From: Tachypleus tridentatus
Taxonomy: Eukaryota > Arthropoda > Merostomata > Xiphosura > Limulidae
Length of the DNA: 64,000 nucleotides
Direction of reading: 5' to 3'
Assembly (NCBI RefSeq): GCF_004210375.1
Contig: NC_134834.1
Location: forward strand, 94,120,170-94,184,169
How positions within the stretch are numbered: the first letter of the stretch is position 1; every line of letters begins with the position of its first letter. Below the pieces are notes generated by a model. The model made no database searches and was not told the origin of the DNA. It worked only from the letters and a program-made list of their open reading frames with translations. Shown here piece by piece: positions 12,242 to 27,200 of the stretch. The position numbers and the translations under genes are program-made.

Positions 12242-15200
12242 CTTTGGGAAATAAAAATATTATTTTATATGATGTTAAGCATAACAGTTACATTTACACA
12301 TTAACAACACTATTTCACATGTTTATAGCTTTAAAAAAAAACAGTCTTCACATTATTATTATTATTTGAACCTCTAACTTGATTGAATGAGGATTTCTTC
12401 ATATTTAATAAATTATTCAGCTTGAAATGACTTTTTATAAGTCTTCCACAATAAATATACTACCGTACTGTGGAGAGAAAACTTCAGTTACTAAGTAACG
12501 TGAAAAACAAAGGACAGTTACCTGAATAATAAGATAATAAAACAGAAATATTAAAAGCTCACCCTCGAACAACTATGACAATAATTGTGATGACAGCTGC
12601 AAGGAAAACAAAGCCACCAAACACCCCAAGTGCAATGATACCCCTTAAAAAAAATTATAATATCTGTATAAAAAAACAACTCATAAACGTATATATAACA
12701 CAACAGAATTATTATGCTTTAAAAGTAGCGAATTCTATTCTTATTGTGTTACAGTTTTGTTTACTATTCCTTTATTATTACTTCTATCATTTAGTTTAGT
12801 TATGAATTTTGAGTTATGTTATAGTGCTGTCCCGACTTCTAGCTGACCACACTCAATTTCAGTATGTATGTATATATTATAAGGCTGACACCAGTTTTCC
12901 CTAGTGGTAACTTATAGATATATATATAACTTATAGATGTCACAGTATAATCTTCCCAGCATTAAGTCAAGTCAAAGTGAAACATTACAGAACCTTGTGT
13001 ACATCTTCTTACTCAATGTTGTTGACATTTTGTCTCGATAAATAAACTGTTTGATTCTGTGCAAACTTTTGTTGTCCAGTTTTTTTTCCTTTATTCTGCC
13101 AAGTAAAATATAGATACAATTTGCAAACATTATTTTTTTATAAACTTGATGTTAATATGGCTTATGTAACTTTCCAGTCAATTGTTACAACATGTTGACT
13201 AGAAGCCAGGAGTAAAATAAAATTTTGTTTCACAAAATTTAGCTTTATAACTTATGTCAGTTACTTTTTTATTATTATTATTTCAATAGACAGAGCACCC
13301 TAAGCAATAAACAATTCCACCCTAAAACAAAGTTAATCAGTACCGCTTAAGGGCCTTTTGTCCTGAAAATTCTGAAATCTTGAGTAGTGAGTTCACAGAC
13401 ATTTTTAACAAATTAAAATTTCTATTATTTACAAACTATTATTACTAATATTACTTTAAGTAAAACAAATTATCGTAACTCTTGGAATAGTAAAAAGTTA
13501 GGCAGTAGAGATATAACTGTCTGATACATATTTTAAATTAAAATATTTGGTACTGAATACCTTATAGCAGCAAGTGATAGGTGCAGAACACAAATATATG
13601 CTCTAAAGGATATCAAAAAATACTTTGAGGTTTATAATTCATAAAATAACCTTTTAACATCATGAATCAACTTTGGTTTTGTTATTTAAGAACATTAAAA
13701 GTAGTGATGCTTTTGCAATAATATATTGTAAAGGTATAAGTTTGATCTTTCTTATACAAGAACTTTAACGCATACTTTTATCATCGCAGCTCCCAGTATT
13801 ACAAACTAACATCTGATAATGATTGGTTTGCCTACACATTTAACAAACATTCAATAAACATACCCATATTAAGTCTTGCAGACATGGCAAGAGATTCTTT
13901 CTGTTTCTTCCCTAGGTGATTTTCATCACTGTTGGCAGTATGAACTGGTGATACCGTTCGAACATTTGACATAACCTGCATTGTACTATTATGTGAGCTA
14001 ACGTTCACATCAGGAAGACTTGAACTGGATGGTTCACTTGTTGTGTATGTTATATGTTTGTCTGGGTGTTGTGAGTATAGGTTGTGTTGAAGTGATATCA
14101 TTGGATTTATGAAGGAAGAAGAAGGTGTGGTTATGGGGTGTCGATTAGAGCCCTTCCATCTAATATATACCGAGTCAGATTTAAACCTATTTGTAAGAGA
14201 AGATCTTGGTAGAAGATGAGATTGTTTAATATGTGGAATAGCAGGATTTTCTGGATCCACTGGCCTTATTTTCCTTAATGTAGTTGGATGTGCTATGCTT
14301 GCTTTTGATGATGATAGTAAGAAGACTTGTGGTTCTTTTGGAAAAAAGCAGAATTTCATATTAAAACACATTAATTTTGATCAATAACATTTAGAATTAT
14401 TAATAACTGATTTAGATTATCAAAACAAACTACAAAGTTAATAAACTATTTTTGGTAGTTTACAAAATACAAGTATCATAAAATTATCAACAAGGAACAT
14501 TCAAAGAGTCTATTCTATAAACACCTTTTATAGTTCAAGACTATGATGCATTTATCATCTATGCATGCACAAAACTAAAACTTGTACATAATTATGTACA
14601 CATGCACACGTACGTCCAAATGTGTTTTTTTATAGTTTTTTTTTATGCATCAAAAGACTAATATTTGAAATCTATCTGATATAAGATATCTAGAGCAAAC
14701 TGAAATTAGCAAACATTCTATAAGAAATATCATACAGCAATATAGTAATATGTAATTTGAGCATTTGTAACATAAAAATTAAGTATGCATCTTACACACT
14801 AATTTTAGAGAAAAACATTTATCATAAAACTAATACTGTTTCATGTAATGAAACAAATGTGTACTATGTTTTATCCCTGTTATGGAACAACATTTAGGAC
14901 AATGTTTATATTAGATCTTGCAAAATATTTCAGTAAAACAAAATCCAATTTTAAATTCATAATGCATACTGCAAGTTAGGTTCTGTGATTTTAAGTGTTC
15001 AGGATGAAGTTTTGATCAAAAGTCTTACTAATTTTCACGTAGTGTCTGTAATAAAGATTCTAATATATAATTTACATGTTTTTGCAACAGTGTTTACAAT
15101 GAACCTCTTGCTATTTCTTACACGACTTGGGATAACGTCAAGAGCAAAATTTATATTATATACTGTATGTGAATATTAAAAAGTGTTTTGGATAAAACTA

Positions 15201-18200
15201 AGGGAATATGTTTAGTAAACTGTACTTGAACAAATTCTTCAATTTTTTTTTTAAAAACTACACGTATACAACTTGTCATGTTACTTGTCGAAAGTTCTTT
15301 TTGTAAATTTTATAATGAAAGATAATCAAATAAAAATTAAATATTACAGATAATAACAAAGCCCTTTAGAAAGCAAAATTAAACTTATTTTGAAGTTGAT
15401 TTCTTTTATTCATGACATATGAATTTATTTAGGTTTAGTGAATATTTTTACAAAAGAGAAAGGTTTTTTCATATTTTAAGAGCTTTCTGTATTAAATATT
15501 AAAATTTACTAAATCCTTTATTTTGTTTTGAATCAACATTGGTTTATAATTTATAAAATTGCTTCAGTGACTGTACGAAATATTGTCAGTGCTTTGTTTC
15601 TTTATTTTGCACAAAGCTACAGCAGGGCTATCTGTGTTAGCTGTCCCTAATTTAGTAGTATAAGACTAGAGGGAAAACAGCTAGTTGTCACCACCTATCG
15701 TCATCTCTTGGGCTGCTCTTTTACCAACAAATAGTGGGATTGACTGTAACATATAATGCCCCCATGGCTGAAAGGGTGAGCATGTTTGGTGAGAGGAATC
15801 CGAACCCACGACCACTGGATTACAAATCGAGCTCCCTAACCACCTGGCCATGCCAGGCAAGTGTTTTGCTAACATATTTATGTTTAATTACTTACTTCTA
15901 CAGACAGGAACTTCTCCATCCCAGTGACCACTTGAATCGCATTTCAGCTGAGGTTGACCAATGAGACTGTAACCAGGATTACAAATGTACTCCACAATGG
16001 TGCCAAATGTTGTTGTTCTGGTTGTCATTCTATAGATTCCATGATCAATATTTGCAGGTCTGCTACATGTAACGGCTAGGACGGAAATCACATTTTTATA
16101 CGTAAGTTTCACTGAAAATGTGGCATTAATGTTTAATAACTTTAGACTTTTGGCAACCAATAATCTAATTTAAAATTCATGTGAAATTTATAACACAGTT
16201 ACATTTTCTACAAAGCATGATAATAATATGCAAGTTTAAAATTAAAAGTACACACTAGAGGGACACTCAGTAGAAAGCAAACCTCTGTCAAGCAGTGTAG
16301 ATCATATTTGGCCCTTAAAAAAAACATGAAAATGTATCCATACATCCACTGTTGTCAGTGGTCACAATTTACAGCAGAACAATATGAAATAATGTTCCAC
16401 ATATATCCACCGAATGTTATCAAAATCCGAACATTTTTGACTGAATTACAGGGCAAAAATAGTGTGAAAAATCAATCTCCTTGCTAATAGATCAAGTGTT
16501 GTTTTTTTTTAATTTTCTTTTCCTTGACCTTCTAACCAGGGTCGTAGTTTAAACCCATTCAACCATTTCAGAAATTTTGCTTACAAGCATACACATAAAC
16601 ACACACACACACAAGTGAAAATATAACCTCTACTACCTTTGATGGTTGAGGTAATAAATGTATGATGATTAAACCTAATTTTTCTTTACGTATCTAATAA
16701 AAAAGCCAATTTTTATTTTCTTTGAATTATATACTTGTTAAGTAATTTTAATTAATTTTACTTTTATTATTCTTTATCATTTATTGACAAGTAGCTGTTA
16801 TTGTTACAAAGAAAAGTTTTTCAGTGTTTCTATTCTAATCTTATGGTATTTGTTTAAAAGCAACTGTCCTGCCATCTAGTGTTGTAAATGGACCTAAGGG
16901 AATAGTCTGAAATATTGTAGAAACAAGTGATAAAGTTTGAGTAGAAATGGGAAAATCAGAGCCTAAATGTATACAAATCAATGTTTATACAGTGTACTTA
17001 ACATACAAAGCATGTTAACAAAGCAAAAAATGAATGAGAGAAAAGAACCCATAAGAAGGAAAAAGCACTACAACATCATATAAATAATAATATAACAGTC
17101 ACTGTCAGGTTTCATAAGGCCAGATTCTTTACATTAGTTACCTGTGACTTCTTAGCAATATATTTCAACTATAACGAACAGAAACACAGTCTGTTTATTT
17201 TAAAATAACATATTAAAAATAAATCAAACTTATCTACAATTGTTTATTACACTATTGGTTATCAGAGTTGAACCCAAAGCTTTAAGTAGTTGTTTCTTTT
17301 TCATCAAAGTTCATACAAGCGGTTCAGCTACATTAGAACAAAATTGACAAGACAAATTTTCTTCTCTACTCTGTTATTACAATATAGTCTGTAATAATTT
17401 CACTTTAAAAATTGTCGCTGTACATTTTCATCACAAAACTCGTGATCACACAGTCTAGAACTAGAACTAAATAATGATATTTGATGCATATTTATATTCC
17501 AACAAAAGTCTAGAGAACATTCCACACAGTCCTAGATATTCTGATGCAGTGAAACTCAGTTAAACCAATGACAAACTCAGGAATTTTTAGCAACATGATG
17601 CAATAATCTTATTATTGTAAACAACTGCTAATTCACAACACTTGAACTACACAGTGTGTGATTCACAAATAGTTAAATAAACAACTTAACATTAAATATC
17701 GCTTCTAAAAATAACTAAATCATAACCCTTGCATTGAAGTTAAACAGTCTTATATATCTAAAAATAATATTGTGCATCATAAGGCTAGAACTGCCATTTT
17801 CTTAAGCTCTGAAATATCTACAAGAGAATACATTTTGTAACCTGCATCATCATTTTATAAAGGTATAGGAAACTATATTTAAGTTGATAAGAAGTGAGGT
17901 GTACCATTATTTATTTTAAGATGTAAAAAAGGTATTATGGTAAAAACCAGTATCAGTCTGTACTACTGTGTTGCTTGGGTAATTAAAATACTGAATATTG
18001 CCATACTTTACAGTATTTTAACATGTATATATTTAGTGTTACTACGATACAATGAGAAAAATTTTACTATAGTGTTATTTATCAGTGAGCTACATCACTG
18101 AAACAAAGTGTAATGTTATTTAGCAACAAACTGTGTTGTATGTAACTACAGGGTGGCCCGTAAATCCCTACCCATCTATATGTTATATTCAATAATAATA

Positions 18201-21200
18201 ATAATAATGAGTTGAAGGCAGCTGTTACCGTGGCATTTGGAACAATAACCCCTGCTATGTTGAGGAAAATGTCTCGCAGAACATGGCGTCGCATAATATT
18301 ATGCAGTGAGAATGAGGGACAGCACACAGATACACTGGATACGTAAAATATATGGATGGGTAGGAACTTACGGGCCACCCTGTATATCAAATATTAGCTA
18401 TAGTTTTATGTAATAAATAGGTAAATAAGTGTAGAAATGCTGTTTAGATGTGATGGTATATACAATTCTATAAGTGAGATAAATAATGTGTGATAAATAA
18501 ACTTATGATTTTGATTAATTTTTTGATGAAATTATATCTCAGTAACAGATTTTAATGAAAACTCACGTTCACAGCGAGGAGGGGGGCCATTCCAACGTTC
18601 ATCTACATCACAAACCAAGAATGCAGGTCCCACAAGGACATAACCTTTATTACAGAAGTACTGAACCCCACTGAGATAATTACGAGTTCCATTGACCAAT
18701 TCATAGCCTCCATTGGAAATAGTAGCAGGGGGTCCACATTGTAAGTCTGTAAAACATTCAAAACAGCTTGTGTTTATCTTAGCTTTGAAATTTGATACCT
18801 TAATAGAAAATTCATAAAGTGTTACATTACAAGTACATTAAAAATATTATGCTGACCTGTTCTAAAATTATTGTGATGTTTTGTACTATGGTGCTTTTGT
18901 GATTTATAGTACTAATAACTGCAATAATAGTAAATATTTGTAGTCTAGAAACATGCTTTAAAACTCTATTATTTGTAGCTAGGACTAACAAGAAATTTTA
19001 AAAACAACTTTGATTTCCTTTGATGAACATTTTAGGCAGAGTATTTGTGATGAGTGTATTGGAATGGATGGCAAATGTCTGTTGTAAAAATACAAGTGTA
19101 CAAGATGACACTTTGAAAGTCTTCCATCTTTTGTCTTTAGGTCAGTGTATGTGGGAAAAAAACAACAAATAAATGTTCTCTTTAACCCTGTACATAAAAT
19201 TGTTTCACTTTGAGGGCTTGTTAAATATTGACTGCAAGGATTATGTTTAACATAGTTGTTTTGTTGGAAAGACATGAATGAGGTCAGACAAACCACAAGG
19301 ATCTTGGCATTGAAAGTTTTCTTCTTCTTCATGTTGATGTCAGTTGATGTTGTGAAGCTTGTAACCAAAAGCATCCAGCTCGAACGTAGTCAACTTAGTA
19401 TTTTAATTTGTGTTGAGTGCATTTCATAGTTAGGTGCTAATTGGTATTATAATTACTGATAGTGTTATGCACTAAGCAAAAGTGCTGTGTAGACAGACTT
19501 CATATATGTATACACACAAACATACACTGTATATCCAACTTCATATATGTATACACATATGTACAATAATCCATGTACTAGAATACACTTTAGTGAAAAA
19601 CTATCTTCAATATCCACTAGGAATTTTAAGGTTTCACAGAAATTAAACAAGAATTCATTTCATTTTCTCTTGAACCTTACAAAGTATATTTCAAACATCT
19701 TCTTATATGTAAAACAAACTTAGGCTCAAAAGTTTGTATGATTTTTATGGAAATCTGCTTAGGGTTTTACTGAAGCTAGTTCAATTGGTAAAGTGTTGAC
19801 CCCAGAGAAGCTATGTGAGATGAGATTCTTTTGTTCAAACCCTTGATTAAGGCAAATATAAAATATCCTGAAATCTTACGTCACCTTAAGCAGATGGATA
19901 ATTTGGTTTTCCACACTTATGGGGAACATGAGCAAATGGATGGTAAATCTATCCATTGGTGTTCCATATTTGGTCATTAGATTGTCTGGTGTTTTACAAT
20001 TCCACTGATATTTTCAAAATACAAATGAACTATGTTGTAGGCCTCATGTTGCTGAATGATGTTTTTGTCGTACTGAATTTAGGATTTAGCGTCTTAAATG
20101 AAGATTGAAAATTAGTCTTGTAGTGAGTGAACAAATACCGTATTATTCATGATTTAAAATTGTCTGCTTGGAAACCTAAGTACTGTTATTATGATTTATA
20201 AAGTACTGACATCAGATCCATTTAATGAGCAAGTGTATATATATTCAAGCCCTTATTAAGGCACCTTACTTGACAGAATGATCCTTTATAATAAGTTCTA
20301 TAACTTGTGTGGAGGTTTGACATAAAATAAACAAGCATTTTCATAAATGCTAATTCATGAATTTGTACTCAATACTCAAGTTACCAAACTGTTTTATACC
20401 ATTCACCATCATCAGAATCCAGGTAACAAGTAATGAGTAATTTTTTTTTCTCCCTATATTATTAAGTGCACAGAAATGGCCCTAATGAAATCAGTGGTGT
20501 ATTTAATGTCACTGCAGTCAGGGTACTGCACCAACAGGCCTTCACAGTAATGCATGAAAAACTTACAAGTTTCTATAGTTTATCAGAACAGGTGAGTCCC
20601 CTACAAAAATTATACCAAAAAGTTTGAGGTATTAAAAATGCCTCTTAATAAAACTGGATGAGATCATTCATTTACTGCATTAGGTACTTATAAAACTACA
20701 GTAATCACTAATGGGATTAATAAAACAAAACTTATGGCATTTTGTTTAATGCTTTTGGTATACTTATACATTATTATGAAAGCTATGTGAACCTTGATAA
20801 GAACACAAGCAATTTTGGACACAAAGATTTAGAAAAATATGGTTAAACAGTGTATGGGGTCCATATTGATTACAATGATAATTTTATGGTTGAAACAAGA
20901 GTATTTTATAATCAATGCCATAAAAACTAAATGCACCAGAAGATATACCATTTCTGATTAATTACTTCATTGGAAATACTGTATGTTACTGTTTTAAACA
21001 CCAAGTGATTGATAACCCAGTACTATATATTCTAAGTTAATACTTTAAACACCACACACTGGTAATACTGTATATTTAAAGTTAAGCTTTCACAGAAATT
21101 ATGAAATTTACATAATATTATGAACTGATGATCAAATCATATTAAAAACTGATAAGGACATTAAATTAATAATTGATATTTACAAAACACTACAAACTGA

Positions 21201-24200
21201 TCAGTTTTGTCTAACTAAATATTCTTTACTTATTCTGTTTCCAGTTACAATAATTGGTAAATTGCTCCTTGGAGAAACATTGCACCTATTAAAAATTCAA
21301 CCTACAGGTACATTTTGGTGGATATTCACTGAAGACACCATTTGGAAGACAGGTCCTGACTTTAGGTCCTACAAGAATATGACCAGTTAAACATGTGTAT
21401 TCTATAACTGATCCTATTTCAAAATCTCTTGCTAATATTGTTGAGTTGGTAGGTCTTGCAGGTTTTGCACAGGTAGTTGGTCCTATAGAGAATACAAGGA
21501 CCTTAAATATAAAATATTCATATAATAAATACTTAATTTATAATAACATCTTCCAATCTAGAGTAAGCTCTACTCAGAGTAAAACTGAAAATCAACTTCA
21601 CCAATAGTATAGCTAGTTAAATATACTTTTGTTCTGTTTCTACCTATAAAGATTAGAATGCATTATTTTATAAACTAACTAACCATGCTGTTAATAATAT
21701 TGTTAGTTGTAATTATTAGTAGTGTCCCTTGAGCTTCTGTCAGCTTAGAATATTTTGGACAATTATTCTTCCATTTGGTAGATGGTTACATGAACAGGTA
21801 GATGGTTACAAGAATAGGTAGATGGTCACATGAATAGATAGATGGTTACATGAAATCGAATATTAAACTGTTGTAACCTTTTATACTACTTTCTGAGATA
21901 ATATAAATTTACTATAATTAAACATTAATATTTAATAATTAAAAATTTCTTTTGTGCATTTTAAGTCTTCCTCTTTCCTGTTAATTTTGAAACTTATAAA
22001 ACACACGATTTAAGAAACATGATTTATAAATGGATTTCTTATTACTATAGATTATTACATATCTAGTAAATTAGAAAAATTGAATAACATTACACCAATA
22101 TTTTGTTTTCATACTCTCCTTTTTTTAAACCAACAGGCTAACTTCACAATATTATTAAAAGTGCCTTAAAGAATTTAAATCTGTGAAAATCTGAGGTTGT
22201 AGTTAAGCAACAGCTGATAACCTAAACACAAATAATAATTTGTGAAATGCACTTCAAATTAAACCAATTTGTAGTTCATGAAAATTTAGATAGTAATTAT
22301 AGAATTGTATATGTAAACACTGTTGTTACTAGATTTGGAAAATAAGTAACGGGTAGACAAAACAAAAAGACTCACTATACTGGCAAATCACATTCAAATT
22401 ATGATTACAATTTGTGTTGGACCACAGCCAACCCTTTGTACCATCAAACAGAGAACAGTTTTCATTTGTTTCTTGTGAATTCCAGAAGGAGATGGTTACA
22501 TCTTTCCCTGATGGAAAGATTAAAATGTAAGTAACAAAACAATTTTTTTTTACAATGAAATAAATCTATCTTTAAAAATTACTCACAATTCCAACTTATA
22601 TGCAGAACACAATCTTTCAACTTTTATTTGCTACTGCAAATAGTTAGGTTTAAAAATTAAAAAGGTTTACTGAAAGAAAATGAATTATAATACAAAGCAA
22701 AGAGATAAAATTATTTATTACACTCCATATGTGTGTAAGTTCTGTCTTTTTATTCCTCAAAATGTTTAATTTGAATTATACGGGTTACATGATAATCTTT
22801 GATAATTAACTAAGACGTATTAGAGTTAAGTGCAATGTATGCGATGATCTTTAAATTTTATATTATTTCACAAAAATGCTTTGCTGTAAAGTGATCATTA
22901 ATTTACAAACTTAAATATAAATCTTCATACGAATGCAAGTAAATATTAAAACTTAACAAAATATTTCTGAATACAAACCACTGATCCACTTCCAGTTATT
23001 ATGATCTGTGGGATCGCGAACTGCTCCAAGCCAATAGTGATTGTTTGGGTCATTTTTATGTTGTTTGTATAGTTCCCAGCTAAGAAAGCCCTGAAGGGAT
23101 GGGCTGGTTTCATCTATAAGAGACCCTTTACGTATAGAACAGAATTGTTTAGCTTCTTGAAAAGTCATTCGATAGTTACTGTAGAAAATGTAACACTTTC
23201 CATTGTAGGTAGCAATGTTTCCATGTGGCTCATTTCTGAAGTAAGGACATCTCTCAATAGATAAGGCTAAAGAGTCAAAACAGAAACATCTTTTTATTAA
23301 AAAAATTTTTCACTGAAGGTAAAAATATTTTATATACATTTTTTCTTATGTGCCTAAGATTATTAGTTATTATATAACAATGTGATCATAATGGCTGAAC
23401 ACAACTTTAATACTGTTTTTTCATTATACACTTCGAATCCTGGTCGCACCAGACATGGAGGTGTTATAATGTTGGGGTCAATCCCACTATTTGTTGGTAA
23501 AAGAGTAGCCCAAGAGTTGGCGGTGGGTGGTGATGACTAGCTGCCTTCCCTCTAGTCTTACACTGCTAAATTAGGGACAGCTAGCACAGATATCCCTGGT
23601 GTAGCTTTGCTCAGAATTCAAAAAGAAAATCATTATTCACTTAATATTAAAATATTAAATTTTAAATTAAACATTTCTCCTCTGCATATTTGGTGAAAAT
23701 GTATAACAAAGTACTTTCATCATATTTCATGTACAAAACAAAAAATACTGTAAGTTTGAATTAAAAAACAAAGCATGCGCTACGTAGAAAAAGCAACTCC
23801 ACAAAAATTATTTTACAAAAATTTATTTTCACACTATTCTCTGAACAGAACATTTTTTAACTGTTTATGAGAAATGATTAACTCATCTACCAGCAGTTTT
23901 TAACATCTTATATATCTTGGTAAGACATTAGATAAATATATTTTATGAGAAAATTATGAACATAAATTTATTGTAATAATAAAATAATTTAATTAAATAT
24001 ATAAAAAAAGTTTAAACAGATCACAATGAAAAAAATTGTAAGTGCAATATAGGTACCCCTACCTGTAGGTAAGACAAAAGTAAATTCTTACAGCATATCG
24101 AGTTACTGTGTATACATGCCTGCCCATAGAAACTTCACGTTAATCATTTCCAACTGCTGTCAATTATCTTTAAGTTTTAGATAAATAGCTTTTCTACATT

Positions 24201-27200
24201 AAATATTTAAAATATAGTTTTCATTAACGTTTTGGTGTTTTTTATGTTTTAAAAACTAAAAAAAATGACTGACTCTCTCTCTCAAGAAAATGAAAAAAGA
24301 GTTGATTATCCCATGTTTGGAAATCAATGTATTAGAAACTAAAGTGCATCTCAAATAGAGTATTAAGGATTTGATTTGTGAAACATTATTTAAATAAATA
24401 TCGTTATAAAAGTACATTTTTATATTTTCTTGACCAGACAACTAATTTAACTGGTGGCGAGACAAGTCCAGGCAACCTTTTCACTGTTAATAAATTATTT
24501 CCTTGAACTAATAAGTTTAGGTGATGGCATTAATCTTGTAGAATCATGTTTTTATCAACCTTGGAGGTGAAACACATTCAAAAAAAGGTTGCTGTCCTCT
24601 TCTCAAAAAGGTTTAAATTATTATCATTTATGTACTACCATTGAACAAATATCAGTAGTTTGCTTGAGGCCCTCACTATAATAACCTCAAGAAATCATTT
24701 CTGATCACCCAAGAATATCTTCACTTCTATCTGTTATATCAATACTTAAAGATAGCAGCCTGAGCTATGACTTATGAAAATATTTCAAACCATGAAGATT
24801 TTGGATAAGAGAATAATTGCTTTTAAGACCTAGTTTTTACTTTTATTCATCTGAGAATTGTTATCTTTGCTAGAGGAGCCTTTCTCTTTGGAATTATTAT
24901 TACTTATCCTCTTTAAATGAAACAAATTATTTGCAACTGTTTTCACTAAATGAATCAACCTCAATATTTTTTTCATTATTTTATTCTGAATGCCATAACA
25001 TATAAATATTTCTTTCTCATCTTCTATCCCAAGTCACTGTTTCATTGTTTTTATTGTCCAACTTCTAATAATGTTAGTACCTCATGAGTTACCTAGGGTT
25101 TGAGTCTGATAAGCATTGTTGATATAACAGGATATAATTCATTAGGTAACATTAATACATTAACACATGAACTCATGATGACTGTGAAGAAACTCAAAAG
25201 TAAAATAAAATGCTTGTCCATCAGTTACTAGCTTAAATAACATCATTTGGGATGTTTGTGAGCCATAGTTATTCATCAATTAAAATCACTTGTATGTGCT
25301 CAAACATAAGATGGAAATGCATATCTTTCTTGTCAGATGTTAAGGTTGTGTTCACTGATTCTCAATTAAAAGTGTTTTTTATACATCAAATTATCATCCT
25401 ATAAAACATCATTGGCAAAATCCAAGAGAAGGCTTAGTTAGAAGGCTTGCTTATCAGGTGGAACCACAACTACCATTATCATTCGGTGGTTATCACAGTG
25501 AAAAAGAAACTTTGATCAACTTAATGAATTTTCAGCTGAGATATGGTAAGGTTTTGGAGCTGTTCAGAACACCATGACAATAGTTTTAGGTTTAAATGAT
25601 GCCTACAGGTCCACTTTCCCATTTTTGTAAACCAAATGATCATAATAGGCATCAGTATAACATATGTAACTGTATTAATTACCAGAAAATGAATCATTAG
25701 GTAAGAATTCTGCCAATCATACTGGTTTATCATCATCACTAATCTGCTTTAAGAATTAAAGATCACCACTTACTTTCACTAGTTCTCTTCAACATCTACA
25801 TCAGTTCATCTTCATGGTCCAACAAGATGTTGTGTGCTAACCTTTGCTGAAACAATTTTGGTGCATGTCAGAGACTCCAACAAAGGTGAAATTGAATGTA
25901 AGATACAGCTATTCATCAGCAGAAGAGGGGTGGGGCAAATGGTGCAATGACAAAGGATAAGTCCTTCCAAAGCCATGGATCCACTGATAAGGACAACTGT
26001 CACCATCCTGTGTGGTCACCATCATCCCTCTGAAATACTGGAAGAAAAACTGAAGTACCTGGGGAGTAAGGTGACAACAGTCTCTCTCGATTTATTTGTC
26101 TAGCTTAATTGAATTCCTTAATGTAAATTATTGTTTACATTGAATGCAGAGTTACTGAGAAGGCTAACGCACATTTTGTGGTAGTGTTAGCCCCAGCAAG
26201 CTCTCTGTTTGAGAAACACCTTTAATACACAACTGAATTTCATCGTCCATATCAACACTACGATAATTAGAAGCATCAACTTCCTGAAAGCTTCTGCAGG
26301 AAATAGATCTGAAGAACATCACCTCCTTAAGGTCTACACATCTTATCTCCTTGATATTACATTACCATTAAGAGTATTGATGCTACACAGCTAGATAAAA
26401 TACAAAATAATTGTTTAACAACGGTCTTCTTCAACTACCCACATTAAGGCTTGATTTCACACAGAGCACTAACAGCACGTACAAGCAAACGTGTTCATTA
26501 GTTTTCAGCATAAAAACTATCCATTTCATCACCCATTGATCCACTGTCCTTTTCAATGGGGGCAAATACTTCCACAATGAACCTCTAGACACCCATCTAA
26601 CATGGTCCTGCTTAAAATATTCTTCGAGAGACAGCCATGAATGGGCAGGTGATACACATTCACTGATGGGATAATTGGTAAAAATCAGATCTCAGATACT
26701 CCGTACAACATAACGTTTGGTGCAGTTAGAATCTGTGGGAATTAGCATAGACATATAATATAGAGATTACATATTAAAAAAAGCATGGTAAACACGCATG
26801 TGTCAAAGATAACTTCTACCAATCATAGCCCGTTACCCCTTCTTCATATCACGAACGAACAACCTTTCCCAACAATCCGGGATGTATATACAATTCTTAT
26901 ACAAAAAATATGGGTGTGTATAACGTGCTTCGTATATCACGATTTTTCGTTTTTTAATATTGTTTAAAATAAGTAATAAATTCAGATAATGAAAGGGTGG
27001 GCAAAAATATTATAGAACAGCCTTGAAATAAATGGATGGTCTTGGGAGACTAGACTTTTAACTGGTCGATAATAAGGATGAGAAATTTAAAATATTTTTG
27101 ATCTACACAATTCCTTATGTTTACACTGCTGGAAGAAGAAAGAACCAGTAACGAAAACAAATGAAAGATAGTAAAAGTCCTTTTCACAACATAAGAATAT

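Noticed and set aside
18985-19374. 129-codon minus-strand frame in lectin intron
   Set aside because: No domain, no splice fit with the neighbouring phase 1 exons, AT-rich random composition.
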